A DNA stretch of 44,412 nt from Lentisphaerota bacterium (lineage in GTDB: Bacteria > Verrucomicrobiota > Kiritimatiellia > Kiritimatiellales > Pontiellaceae), in the NCBI GenBank assembly GCA_012729265.1, contig JAAYDL010000328.1, positions 1 to 44,412 of the forward strand, given 5' to 3'. Below, piece after piece: positions 1 to 8,083 of the stretch. The notes under the pieces were generated by a model that was not told the DNA's origin, made no database searches, and saw nothing but the letters and a program-made list of their open reading frames with translations. The translations under genes and the position numbers were made by a program. The first letter of the stretch is position 1, and every line of letters starts with the position of its first letter.

Positions 1-1660
1 AAAGTTCCTCTTTATCATCCATTTCGGCTTCAGCAGAAGTAAGGAGATGCTCCTTCATCCGCCGATAACCGCTGAGAATGTCGGGGTATACGGTGCAAAT
101 GAGTGGATCCAGATTTCTTTCCGAGAGTTTTGACAGATGTCGGGAACGCATTTGACGGAACTGGTGTGTAATGGCCTCTCCGCGCGATCGGGCCGCCACA
201 ATAATCCCCGGCTTATCGTCGCAAAATGCCTTGAATATGAACTCATAATACTCGTAAACGGAGTCGTGCAATTCAAGGATGTCTTTCACTTCTTCCTCAT
301 CCAATGTCGTCTTGGCATTTTCAAGACGAAGTAATAGTTTTAAAATGACAACTACATAATCGCTGGCAGACTCGTATTCGTCGGCCCTTTTGATCTGTTC
401 CTGCGTTTCCTTTGCGATTTTTGAGATCAGTTCCTGAGAGAGCAGCGCAGTCAGGAAAACCACAAGCTCCTGCTGCATCCGATCAAGATACTCTTCCTGG
501 TTGAACAGGGTTTCAATTTTTTCCTTTCTGTTCTCGGTCGTGCCGGAAACGATCTCCTTGAGGGTATTCATCATCGAACCGACCACTTCGCCCATGCGAA
601 TCACTTCCCGGCGAGACTGCTCGATGGCGACAACAGGCGTCTCGACCAAACGCTTATCGAGTTTGATAAGGGTCCGTGCCTTGCTGGGCTCTTTATCCAC
701 AAATGCATATTCCAAGAATTGTTTTAAATAATGAATAAATGGAATAAACGCAAGTACCAGCAAGACGTTGAAAATGGTGTGTGAAAGGGCGATTCGGGTT
801 GCGATATCTGCAGTAGGATGGATGATTACGCCCAGTAGTTTTAAATACATGAAGAAAAAGGGAACGGTCAGGAAAACGGCGATAATTTTGATTGCAATAT
901 GGGCATAAGCGACCCTTCGTGCCTGAACGGTAGTACCCATTGACGCTAGAAAAGCGGTGATGGTTGTCCCTATATTCTGGCCAAGAACAAGGGCCACCGA
1001 GGTGTCAAAATCGATTGCTCCGGCACGCGCCAATGTAATTGTAATTGCAACGGTTGCTGAAGATGACTGAATAATTGCCGTTACCAGCGCTCCGATTAAA
1101 ATACACTTAATGACGCCCCAGAATGAGGTGGGTGAAAAGCTGGCGAGGAGATTGGTAAATTCTTTATTATTCCGAAGAGGCTCAACCCCTTCTCCCATGA
1201 GAAACAAACCGAAAAAAACCAACCCCAATCCCATGATCAGCATTGCAATAAAACGGTTACGTTCATTCCGACTGAAAAGGTAGAAAAACCCGGATATGGC
1301 GGTGATTAAAAGGCCGTATTCAGTAACATTGATCGCCACAATCCATGCGGTGACCGTCGTGCCGATGTCTGCGCCAAGAATAACGCCTATCGATTGTTGA
1401 AGTGTCATAACACCGGCATTGACCAGCCCGATTAACATTACTGTTGTAACAGAACTAGATTGAATGATCGATGTGACCACCAATCCGGTTCCGCACGCTG
1501 CAAAACGATTATCCGTAACCACCGCGATCATTCTACGCATTCTATCGCCGGCCACGGCCTGAATTCCATCAGACAGATATTTCATCCCCAAAAGGAATAT
1601 GCAGAGGCCCCCAATCCCATTTGAGATCATCTCGACAATCAATTCGGTTGTTATTTCCAT
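1..1660 (-). CDS. Na/Pi cotransporter family protein with PhoU-like C-terminus (partial)
   Basis: This is a sodium-dependent phosphate transporter of the inner membrane (NptA/PNaS family), and its C-terminus runs off the left edge of the window. About 553 residues are visible from an ATG at 1658-1660. An AAAAGG-like ribosome binding site lies about ten bases upstream. The membrane half carries the two inverted QSSS repeats of the family (TSIIQSSSVTT near residue 65 and TAIIQSSSATV near residue 185), each followed by a GADIGTT or GQNIGTT segment. After about residue 330 the sequence becomes charged and helical, as in the PhoU-like regulatory domain. No pho regulator or phosphatase is next to it. 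The family assignment is firm; phosphate as substrate is inferred from the family. Confidence 0.9.
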   Translation of the reverse strand, partial: MEITTELIVEMISNGIGGLCIFLLGMKYLSDGIQAVAGDRMRRMIAVVTDNRFAACGTGLVVTSIIQSSSVTTVMLIGLVNAGVMTLQQSIGVILGADIGTTVTAWIVAINVTEYGLLITAISGFFYLFSRNERNRFIAMLIMGLGLVFFGLFLMGEGVEPLRNNKEFTNLLASFSPTSFWGVIKCILIGALVTAIIQSSSATVAITITLARAGAIDFDTSVALVLGQNIGTTITAFLASMGTTVQARRVAYAHIAIKIIAVFLTVPFFFMYLKLLGVIIHPTADIATRIALSHTIFNVLLVLAFIPFIHYLKQFLEYAFVDKEPSKARTLIKLDKRLVETPVVAIEQSRREVIRMGEVVGSMMNTLKEIVSGTTENRKEKIETLFNQEEYLDRMQQELVVFLTALLSQELISKIAKETQEQIKRADEYESASDYVVVILKLLLRLENAKTTLDEEEVKDILELHDSVYEYYEFIFKAFCDDKPGIIVAARSRGEAITHQFRQMRSRHLSKLSERNLDPLICTVYPDILSGYRRMKEHLLTSAEAEMDDKEEL

Positions 1661-2093
1661 TCTATAGAAACCTTTTTATTTGAAATAATATCTGTAATTA
1701 TCTGATTTACATACTCAGCCGAGACTGGTTCGCATTCGTTCATCTATCAAATTGTTTCCCTATGGATTCATCCCTTCGGGGTGTAAAAAAACCGCGTTGA
1801 TTCAGAAAAGCAGCCTGTTCGAAACAACTTTGCATCTGATCGCTAAAATCCGACGCCAACCCGCAATCCGACCTTCGATAAAAAAAACAGCCGGATTGTT
1901 AGCATTGTGTTAGCAAATTACTAGGAAAAAGGGCAACAGATCGCTGCATTATTATCTCCGCAATGACCGACAGAACCCGTGATGCCAAAAGCGGGGTGAA
2001 ACGGAATATTCCGGCGTTTCCCGCTTGCGTTTTGCGACTAGGCTTCCATTATTCGTCCCTCATTTCCAACCCCTTAAACCGAAAGGAAGTATA
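1661..2093. other. Intergenic region between divergent transporter and pfp
   Basis: No gene is seen here. The stretch holds the divergent promoters of the transporter (minus) and pfp (plus). Two TTAGCA direct repeats lie 11 bp apart at 1899-1904 and 1910-1915, one helical turn, which would suit a transcription factor. A larger dyad at 1991-2024 is listed separately. Confidence 0.5.
1991..2024. promoter_or_regulatory. Long dyad upstream of pfp
   Basis: A perfect 12-base palindrome, CGGAATATTCCG (2002-2013), lies inside a larger imperfect dyad. GAAA and GTTTC flank it and GCGGG (1991-1995) and CCCGC (2020-2024) form the outer arms. It sits about 70-100 bases before the pfp start codon, so it could be an operator or a 5' leader hairpin. 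No T-run follows, so it is not a terminator. Confidence 0.45.
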
Positions 2094-3320
2094 ATGGCTG
2101 TAAAGAAAGTTGCTCTGCTCACCGCCGGCGGTCTGGCTCCATGCCTCTCCACCGCAGTCGGTCGACTCATCGAGCGCTATACCGAAGTTTCACCGGAAAC
2201 CGAAATCATTGCTTATGTCGGCGGCTACAAAGGCTTGCTGAAGGGTGAATTTATTACTGTGAACGACGAAATCCGCAAAAAAGCAGCGGTTCTCTATAAA
2301 CACGGCGGAAGCCCGATCGGCAACAGCCGCGTTAAACTCACCAATGTGAAAGACTGCGAAAAACGCGGCCTTGTAAAAGAAGGTGAAAACCCGCTGGAAG
2401 TTGCGGCCAATCAGCTCGTCAAAGACGGCGTGGATGTGCTCCACACCATCGGCGGCGACGATACCAACACCACCGCCGCCGACCTTGCCGCCTATTTGGC
2501 TGAAAACGACTACAGTCTGATTGTGGTCGGCCTGCCGAAGACGATCGATAACGACGTCTTTCCGATCAAGCAGAGCCTCGGAGCTTGGACAGCCGCCGAA
2601 GAAGGCGCGAAGTATTTCGCAAATGTTGTGGCTGAACATAATGCCAATCCGCGCATGTTGATCATCCACGAGGTCATGGGCCGCAACTGCGGATGGCTTA
2701 CCGCGTACACCGCCAAGGTTTATCATGAAACCCTTGAAGCGCTTGATTTCCTTCCGAATATCGGCCTCTCGAAAGAGCGAAAGGATGTTCACGCCGTCTT
2801 CATCCCGGAAATGAAAATCAATATTGCCGCTGAGGCTGAACGCCTGAAAAAAGTGATGGACGAAGTCGACAACGTAAACATCTTCATCTCCGAAGGTGCC
2901 GGTGTGGGATCGATCATCAAAGAGATGGAAGCTGCCGGCGAAACTGTTCCGCGTGACGCCTTCGGCCACGTTAAGCTCGACGCCGTAAATCCTGGAGCTT
3001 GGTTTGGCAAGCAGTTTGCCAAGCTGCTCGACGCTGAAAAAGTACTGATTCAGAAGTCCGGCTACTTTGCCCGCGCGGCCGCCTCTAACGAAGCAGATCT
3101 CAAGCTCATCAAGGAATGCTGCGACGTTGCCGTGGAATCCGCCATCGCAGGGATCGGCGGGGTTGTTGGGCACGATGAAGATCAGAACGACGAACTGCGT
3201 GCCTGCGAATTTCCGCGGATCGCCGGCGGAAAACCGTTCAACATTGATGAACCTTGGTTTGGAGAACTCCTCGCCGACATTGGTCAGGAAAAGGGAGACA
3301 GAGTCGAGGTTGCGCACTAA
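2094..3320 (+). CDS. pfp: Pyrophosphate-dependent 6-phosphofructokinase
   Basis: This cytoplasmic enzyme phosphorylates fructose 6-phosphate with pyrophosphate instead of ATP, a reversible step of glycolysis and gluconeogenesis. The ATG at 2094 is preferred because GAAAGGAAG precedes it at 2081-2089; an in-frame upstream start at 2025 lacks such a site. The protein is 408 residues. GGDDTNT at 120-126 has Asp where ATP-dependent enzymes have Gly, and PKTIDND at 148-154 carries the Lys typical of PPi enzymes; both residues mark the pyrophosphate type. MGRNCGWL, a sugar-phosphate binding segment, follows near residue 194. It appears monocistronic and is followed by a strong hairpin. Confidence 0.95.
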   Translation: MAVKKVALLTAGGLAPCLSTAVGRLIERYTEVSPETEIIAYVGGYKGLLKGEFITVNDEIRKKAAVLYKHGGSPIGNSRVKLTNVKDCEKRGLVKEGENPLEVAANQLVKDGVDVLHTIGGDDTNTTAADLAAYLAENDYSLIVVGLPKTIDNDVFPIKQSLGAWTAAEEGAKYFANVVAEHNANPRMLIIHEVMGRNCGWLTAYTAKVYHETLEALDFLPNIGLSKERKDVHAVFIPEMKINIAAEAERLKKVMDEVDNVNIFISEGAGVGSIIKEMEAAGETVPRDAFGHVKLDAVNPGAWFGKQFAKLLDAEKVLIQKSGYFARAAASNEADLKLIKECCDVAVESAIAGIGGVVGHDEDQNDELRACEFPRIAGGKPFNIDEPWFGELLADIGQEKGDRVEVAH

Positions 3321-3333
3321 AAAATCGATCATT

Positions 3334-3356
3334 GACCGCCCCGCTTCGGGGCGGTC
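3334..3356 (+). terminator. Hairpin after pfp
   Basis: GACCGCCCC and GGGGCGGTC form a 9-bp GC-rich stem with a GCTTC loop, 13 bases after the pfp stop. No T-run follows, so it may be a weak or factor-assisted terminator, or an mRNA-stabilising end ahead of the next small gene. Confidence 0.5.
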
Positions 3357-3379
3357 GTTAACCCACTGGAGATTCGAAT

Positions 3380-3562
3380 ATGAAAACGACCCTCATGCTG
3401 CTTGGTACACTCAGCCTCCTGCTGACGGGATGCGTCAGCCGAACGATCAGTTCCGATCCATCCGTTTCCGATTTAAACAGCGGGATCGGGTACAACTCCG
3501 ACGACAAAATCGTCAAAAAAGATATCGTTTGGATCTGGGAAGCCGAATTCTGGGGAAAATAG
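3380..3562 (+). CDS. Small lipoprotein
   Basis: This 60-residue protein has a lipoprotein signal peptide: a charged MKTT start, a leucine-rich core and the lipobox LLTGC, with Cys18 as the predicted lipidation site. The mature part of about 43 residues is polar and ends in a Trp-rich stretch (DIVWIWEAEFWGK). A GGAG sequence lies about nine bases before the ATG. It starts 59 bases after pfp, so the two may share a transcript. I do not recognise the family. Its position in the envelope is inferred from the lipobox alone, and no function can be assigned. Confidence 0.75.
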   Translation: MKTTLMLLGTLSLLLTGCVSRTISSDPSVSDLNSGIGYNSDDKIVKKDIVWIWEAEFWGK

Positions 3563-3576
3563 TTGCACAAAAGCGA

Positions 3577-3605
3577 TTGCTGACTGTTTTTAGATCGGGT
3601 CTAAT
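3577..3605 (+). promoter_or_regulatory. Candidate sigma70 promoter for rubrerythrin
   Basis: TTGCTG at 3577-3582 and TCTAAT at 3600-3605 are separated by 17 bases, about 100 bases upstream of the rubrerythrin ATG. The -10 box matches five of six consensus positions and the -35 is weak. Confidence 0.35.
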
Positions 3606-3703
3606 GTGCACCCTGATTATCTTCAGGCTTTTGATTTCTAAAGGTTTTTGTATGCTTCGGGCGTTCGTTTTTTCATGAACCAATTAAAAACAAGGAGCAG
3701 AAT

Positions 3704-4279
3704 ATGCCGAGTATCAAAGGAACCGAAACCGAAAAAAACCTGCTGAAATCCTTCGCAGGCGAATCGCAGGCGCGCATGCGCTACACCTATTTTGCAAGTG
3801 CAGCGAAAAAAGAAGGTCTCGTCCAGATGGCCGATATTTTTTCAGAAACCGCTGATCAGGAAAAGGAACATGCCAAGCGATTCTTTAAATTCCTCGAAGG
3901 CGGCGAACTGGAAATTACCGCTGCATTTCCTGCCGGTGTAATCGGAACGACTGCGGAAAACCTTGAAGCAGCCGCTAACGGCGAGCACGAAGAGTGGTCG
4001 GATATGTACCCGGCTTTTGCAAAAAAGGCACGGGAAGAAGGTTTTTGCGCCATCGCAACCGTCTGGGAAAAAATCAGCATTGCTGAGAAGCAGCACGAAA
4101 AGCGCTACCGTGATCTGCTGAACAACTTGAATGCGGGCAAGGTATTCAAAAAAGACGGGAAAGTGGTTTGGCGCTGCCGCAACTGCGGCTACATCCACGA
4201 AGCCGATGAAGCGCCCAATATGTGCCCCGCGTGTGCACATCCACAGGCCCACTTCGAAGTGCTGGCCGAGAATTGGTAA
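3704..4279 (+). CDS. rbr: Rubrerythrin
   Basis: Rubrerythrin is a cytoplasmic di-iron peroxidase that reduces hydrogen peroxide in anaerobes and microaerophiles, taking electrons through its own rubredoxin domain. The protein has 191 residues, the usual length. An N-terminal four-helix ferritin-like domain (about 1-145) supplies Glu20 and ExxH pairs at Glu53/His56 and Glu128/His131, with Glu97 between them. The C-terminal rubredoxin-like domain has Cys158-x-x-Cys161 and Cys174-x-x-Cys177. The ribosome binding site AAGGAG is about eight bases before the ATG. It stands alone between a small lipoprotein gene and a terminator shared with the convergent lgt, so it is probably monocistronic. Confidence 0.95.
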   Translation: MPSIKGTETEKNLLKSFAGESQARMRYTYFASAAKKEGLVQMADIFSETADQEKEHAKRFFKFLEGGELEITAAFPAGVIGTTAENLEAAANGEHEEWSDMYPAFAKKAREEGFCAIATVWEKISIAEKQHEKRYRDLLNNLNAGKVFKKDGKVVWRCRNCGYIHEADEAPNMCPACAHPQAHFEVLAENW

Positions 4280-4289
4280 ACTCCGACTG

Positions 4290-4311
4290 CGCCCGATCCA
4301 ATGATCGGGCG
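4290..4311. terminator. Bidirectional terminator between rbr and lgt
   Basis: CGCCCGATC and GATCGGGCG form a 9-bp stem with a CAAT loop. It lies between the convergent ends of rubrerythrin (4279) and lgt (4320). T-rich bases follow on the plus side. Confidence 0.65.
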
Positions 4312-4319
4312 TAATTCTC

Positions 4320-5057
4320 TTAAGCGTCCGGCTTTCTGCTCCTCCAAAGAACAAGGGCGGCAGTTGCGGCGGACAACAGACAGACAAGCTGCGTGAGTGT
4401 GATAGGACCAATAAAAGCAGACAGTTCCCCGTCACCCCGGAATAGATCAATACCTGCACGACCTAAACCATAAACAAAGATAAACCAAAACAATAACAGC
4501 CCTCGCCACCGCTCATTGTTCAGTCGCAGCAAGAACCGCCACAGAAAAAGAACAAGAATGATTTCGTAAACCTGCGTCGGATGAAGCGCCACTCCGGTCG
4601 GAGCCGCAGTACACGTTTCCGGAAAAGTGACCCCCCAAGGCAGACTGCAGGGTCTCCCGTAGCAGCAGCCGTTGAGAAAGCACCCCGTTTTGGCAATGGC
4701 CCACGAGGGTGAAATGGTTATTACGGACAAGTCCAGCAGTTCTCGACGATGTTCAGCGGAAAATCCGGCCAACAGAATAACCAGGAAAAGATAGACCAGC
4801 ATTCCTCCCCACAACCCGCCTTGAATGTATGCATCAACATCAAAAACAATCAAAGGATCAAAGCCGACGGTTCGCCAATGATAAAGAAACTTTGCACCAG
4901 GAAGCATCCCAAGCACATAAAGACCAGTTAAAGCAACCGCCCTCCGCCGTCGAAGATGTAATCCGGGAGCAACACACAGACCGACAACGCCATGCATCAC
5001 GAAGCTCAGATAATACAGAATGCCGTATGTCGTCACAGAACCGATAGTGTTCCACAT
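4320..5057 (-). CDS. lgt: Prolipoprotein diacylglyceryl transferase (Lgt family)
   Basis: Lgt attaches diacylglycerol to the lipobox cysteine of prolipoproteins in the inner membrane, the first step of lipoprotein maturation. The protein has 245 residues with about seven hydrophobic segments. GCFLNGCCYGRP near residue 126 corresponds to the Cys-rich form of the Lgt signature seen in many non-proteobacterial members, and HPTQVYE near residue 158 is the second family signature. It is last in a minus-strand cluster whose first gene is itself a lipoprotein, 49 bases after the unknown membrane protein. Whether this is the only Lgt of the genome or a dedicated paralog cannot be told from this window. 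Confidence 0.82.
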   Translation of the reverse strand: MWNTIGSVTTYGILYYLSFVMHGVVGLCVAPGLHLRRRRAVALTGLYVLGMLPGAKFLYHWRTVGFDPLIVFDVDAYIQGGLWGGMLVYLFLVILLAGFSAEHRRELLDLSVITISPSWAIAKTGCFLNGCCYGRPCSLPWGVTFPETCTAAPTGVALHPTQVYEIILVLFLWRFLLRLNNERWRGLLLFWFIFVYGLGRAGIDLFRGDGELSAFIGPITLTQLVCLLSAATAALVLWRSRKPDA

Positions 5058-5106
5058 CGCTCCTTCATCTCCATATCATCGAAACAGGTCGTACTGATCC
5101 GGGCGT

Positions 5107-6072
5107 TTACTGCACCGGATTAAACAACTGCTGGACCGTACGCAGCTCCTCCTCATAATAACTGATATACTCATCGAAAGCCCGGGAGAGAAGTTCCGCC
5201 TGCTCTGGAGGAAGTATCTGCGAAGCCCTTGCTGAAATCGGAGTTCTCAGTCCCTGCATTTCGTTCAAAAAAGTGTCGATTTTTTCCGGCGTATATTCAG
5301 AAAAGACAGGCACGCCGTCCTTCTCAAAATCAACAGTGAATCGCGGATATGTTGTAATCTCGTCATAAAGCATCTCAACCAACCGCTCCTTACCCCCCTC
5401 TTCAAGTGCCGCATCGGACTGCTGCAGTTTCTTGTTTATTGAATCCACAAAGAGACGTTCGTGCCCTGTTCTTTCGTAGTATCGGAAATATTGACTATCC
5501 AGATCGTTATTCAGGAACCAGTCAATCTCTGCATCAAGCGCATCGGTTTCTGCGGTGATCTCCTGCAGCAAAAGACCTCGTTCTTCTTCGGTCAACATTC
5601 CGGTCATGAGCCGAATTTTCAAGTCCTCCTGAAGCACTCTGCGGGCTGTCAGAAGATCAAGAAAATATTCCTTCTCCTCTGGATTCAAATTATAGGCCTC
5701 AATCAGATCATTGAACGTATTTGAAACCAAAATACGCTGATCCCGCATAATCGCCTGACTTACGCCAGGACTTTTGAGGCTTTGAGAAATATTGCGCATG
5801 AGCCGCTCCTTATGTTCAGACTCCAGTTCTCCACGATGAAGCCGTGTCAGCTCTTCAATATCTAAAACCCACGGTTGCACATCCGAATCCTCAGGCTCCT
5901 TTTTGGGTTCCGATGTTTTGGAATATTCAGCCGGAAATGGATTTTCTGTATCATTTTCCAATCTGACCACGCCGTGCCACATGCCCAGAAAATAAAACGC
6001 AGAACACAAAGCCGTCATAACGATGACTGATACCAAAGAAACCGATCGGTTACTTTTTGATTTCATTCCCAT
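5107..6072 (-). CDS. Membrane-anchored helical protein of unknown function
   Basis: I do not recognise this 321-residue protein. One hydrophobic segment (about residues 12-32) follows a basic start, suggesting an inner-membrane anchor with the rest in the periplasm. The remaining sequence is highly charged and predicted to be mostly helical, with a LNPEEKEYFLDLL segment and an LTEEERGLLLQEI segment that resemble the LTxxQ-type helices of periplasmic sensor and adaptor proteins. It lies 44 bases after the second secretin-like gene and 49 bases before lgt, so it is likely co-transcribed with both. A role in assembly of the secretin-like proteins is only inferred from that position. Confidence 0.75.
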   Translation of the reverse strand: MGMKSKSNRSVSLVSVIVMTALCSAFYFLGMWHGVVRLENDTENPFPAEYSKTSEPKKEPEDSDVQPWVLDIEELTRLHRGELESEHKERLMRNISQSLKSPGVSQAIMRDQRILVSNTFNDLIEAYNLNPEEKEYFLDLLTARRVLQEDLKIRLMTGMLTEEERGLLLQEITAETDALDAEIDWFLNNDLDSQYFRYYERTGHERLFVDSINKKLQQSDAALEEGGKERLVEMLYDEITTYPRFTVDFEKDGVPVFSEYTPEKIDTFLNEMQGLRTPISARASQILPPEQAELLSRAFDEYISYYEEELRTVQQLFNPVQ

Positions 6073-6116
6073 CCCCCTTCCCCCTTTTCTCCCTCGAAGC
6101 GCTTCTTCGACGAGAT

Positions 6117-7145
6117 CTACTCTTTTTCCAGAGCAGATTCAGCGCCAAGAAACTCTCTATTCTCAAAATCGTAAGGGAGCAGAAAGTTTTCTCCGGGGGC
6201 AAGAATGTTCGGCGTAATAAAAAAAAGGATATCTACATTGCGCACAACCTCGTGCCGACTGGAAAAAAACCATTTAATCAATGGAATATGACCGAGTATG
6301 GGTACTTTCTTTTCCTCAACGGTCTTTCGGCGCGTTTTGAGCCCCCCGATTACAAAGGTTTCTCCCTCCCGCAATGTGACTTTAGTCTGGGTTTTAGAAA
6401 GCGTAATGACCGGTCGATCAATGTCCTGCAACGTCATAAAGCGAGAGCCGGAGGAAACTTCAATGTTGGATATATCGAGCGTCACGGCTCCGGGATAATC
6501 AAGCTCAATATACGGGGTAACCTCCAGCTTCACCCCAACCCTTTTCTTCTGAATATTCAGATTGCCTCCATCTTTTATATCGACATAAGGAAGCTCATCG
6601 ACCGTCTGAATTTCAACCTTGGTTTTATTAAGCGCCACGCCGACGGGGCGCGTACGAATAACGGCCTCGCCATGATCCACCAACGCACGTAGCTCCGCAG
6701 AAATCACCGAAGCATCGACATTCATTCCAGCGAGACTGATCCCCAGTCCCGGCATTCGATTTGCAAAACCGATACTGGTGGATCCGTCGGTCTGCTCCGC
6801 CAGGGTTGCAACAGAAGCCGGAGTAAATGCGGACGGACCCAGACCGACATTGCCCCCGTCCAGCACACTGGAAGAATTACCCCCGTTTGAATCCAATGTA
6901 GAAAGCCCATAGTTGAAGCCCAGCTGGCGGGCGCGTTCTTCGTCCACCTCAATCACCAAGGCCTCAATGGCCACCATGTGCCAATCCATCTTATCCTGAT
7001 ATCGCAAACGGTCCGGCAATACCGTTTCCTCCACCTCATTCGTAGTGGTGGATTCTTCTGCGGGCGGAGCGGACGTTTCGTCCGCGGCCATCGCGAAAGT
7101 CGCCGCGAATATGTTCAATCCAATGATGATACCGCGCAGTCTCAT
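6117..7145 (-). CDS. Short secretin-domain protein (second of a pair)
   Basis: This 342-residue exported protein has a signal peptide ending near AMA-ADE and then a secretin beta domain (GspD/PilQ/InvG family) with almost no N-terminal N-domains. HMVAIEALVIEVDEERARQLG near residue 56 matches the start of the secretin domain. FVIGGLKTRR, then VPILGHIPLIKWFFSSR, then DILFFITPNIL is the classical C-terminal order. Full secretins are usually 500-700 residues and carry N0-N3 ring domains, so this one is unusually short. Its ATG overlaps the stop of the preceding secretin-like gene (ATGA), so the two are translationally coupled. An outer-membrane channel or channel subunit is the likely role. Confidence 0.85.
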   Translation of the reverse strand: MRLRGIIIGLNIFAATFAMAADETSAPPAEESTTTNEVEETVLPDRLRYQDKMDWHMVAIEALVIEVDEERARQLGFNYGLSTLDSNGGNSSSVLDGGNVGLGPSAFTPASVATLAEQTDGSTSIGFANRMPGLGISLAGMNVDASVISAELRALVDHGEAVIRTRPVGVALNKTKVEIQTVDELPYVDIKDGGNLNIQKKRVGVKLEVTPYIELDYPGAVTLDISNIEVSSGSRFMTLQDIDRPVITLSKTQTKVTLREGETFVIGGLKTRRKTVEEKKVPILGHIPLIKWFFSSRHEVVRNVDILFFITPNILAPGENFLLPYDFENREFLGAESALEKE

Positions 7146-8065
7146 TCTGCCTCCTCCTCGACATCGTCAAAGTAGTTTTTATAAGGAGTGAGAATCTGCG
7201 CTTTCACCAGAAAGACGAGTTCCTTCTCAACCGTCTCTGTACTGGTGCTTGAAAAAATATATTTCAACAACGGGAGTTCGCCCAGAATCGGGATACCCCG
7301 CCGCCGTTCAACCTGCTGACTGGTCTTCATCAGTCCGGCGATAAACATTTTTCCATCCACCACAATCAGTCGGCTGCTGATGGAACGGCGATCCAGCGTC
7401 GGAACCCGCGTCGGTTGATTCAAATTATTCAATCCGACGTTCACAAAGCCGGTGATATCGGAAACATTGGTATCCATCGTCAAGACGATCAGATGATCAT
7501 CAATCACCTTCTGAACGCTTACCACCAGCGAAACCCCGGCTTTCTGATATTCCGTGATCGAAACCAGATTACGTCCGGCCGCCTTGGTCGACTCATAGGG
7601 GATCTCGGTCTCGTTGCTGAGCGTTGCCGTGTTATTGGCGCCCTTTTTTTCATCATTCAACTCGGCATCAGAAACCTCGGAAGAGGTGACCACATTATAC
7701 GGCTGACTGAGAATCCGTACGGTTCCCGCCCCCTCCAGCGCCTCAATAACAGCATCAAAACTTCCTGCAGAAGTATCCAACTTGTCGAAAAAGAGCCGCG
7801 CAGCGGAACCGAGCGGTTGATCAGACATGGTCGTCAACCCCGCGCTCTGAAGGGCAGAACCACCGCCTTGGTCCCGCTGATAAGCCACAGCAAAATCGAC
7901 ATCAAGTTCTCCCGAATGTTGCCACTCCAATACACAGGCCTCAATACGGACCTGCGGCTTTTCTTTTTCCTTCTCCAGCGCAAACAACGACAAGGGCAAC
8001 GCGAATGCATACACCACCGCAACCCGCAGTGAAGCTTTCAAATATCCTGCCCTTAATAACGTCAT
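7142..8065 (-). CDS. Short secretin-domain protein (first of a pair)
   Basis: This is a 307-residue exported protein whose signal peptide ends near LFA-LEK, followed directly by a secretin-type domain. VRIEACVLEW opens the domain, VRILSQPYNVVTSSE matches the conserved LSxP strand, and MFIAGLMKTSQ, then IPILGELPLLKYIFSS, then ELVFLVKAQIL form the C-terminal signature. It is distinct in sequence from its neighbour, so the pair is an old divergence rather than a recent duplication. It lies 18 bases after the TPR lipoprotein gene and overlaps the next secretin-like gene by four bases. No type II or IV pilus ATPase, platform protein or pilin is nearby. A hetero-oligomeric or accessory outer-membrane ring is a possible role. 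Confidence 0.85.
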   Translation of the reverse strand: MTLLRAGYLKASLRVAVVYAFALPLSLFALEKEKEKPQVRIEACVLEWQHSGELDVDFAVAYQRDQGGGSALQSAGLTTMSDQPLGSAARLFFDKLDTSAGSFDAVIEALEGAGTVRILSQPYNVVTSSEVSDAELNDEKKGANNTATLSNETEIPYESTKAAGRNLVSITEYQKAGVSLVVSVQKVIDDHLIVLTMDTNVSDITGFVNVGLNNLNQPTRVPTLDRRSISSRLIVVDGKMFIAGLMKTSQQVERRRGIPILGELPLLKYIFSSTSTETVEKELVFLVKAQILTPYKNYFDDVEEEAE

Positions 8066-8083
8066 AAAATATCCTTAGAGCCG

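Noticed and set aside
2190-3332. A 380-codon ORF on the minus strand opposite pfp
   Set aside because: It is a shadow of pfp: the plus frame has clear PPi-PFK motifs and a ribosome binding site, while the minus frame has none and no family pattern.
3067-3678. A 203-codon plus-strand ORF overlapping pfp, the small lipoprotein and the spacer
   Set aside because: It is in a different frame from two supported genes and shows no ribosome binding site or domain.
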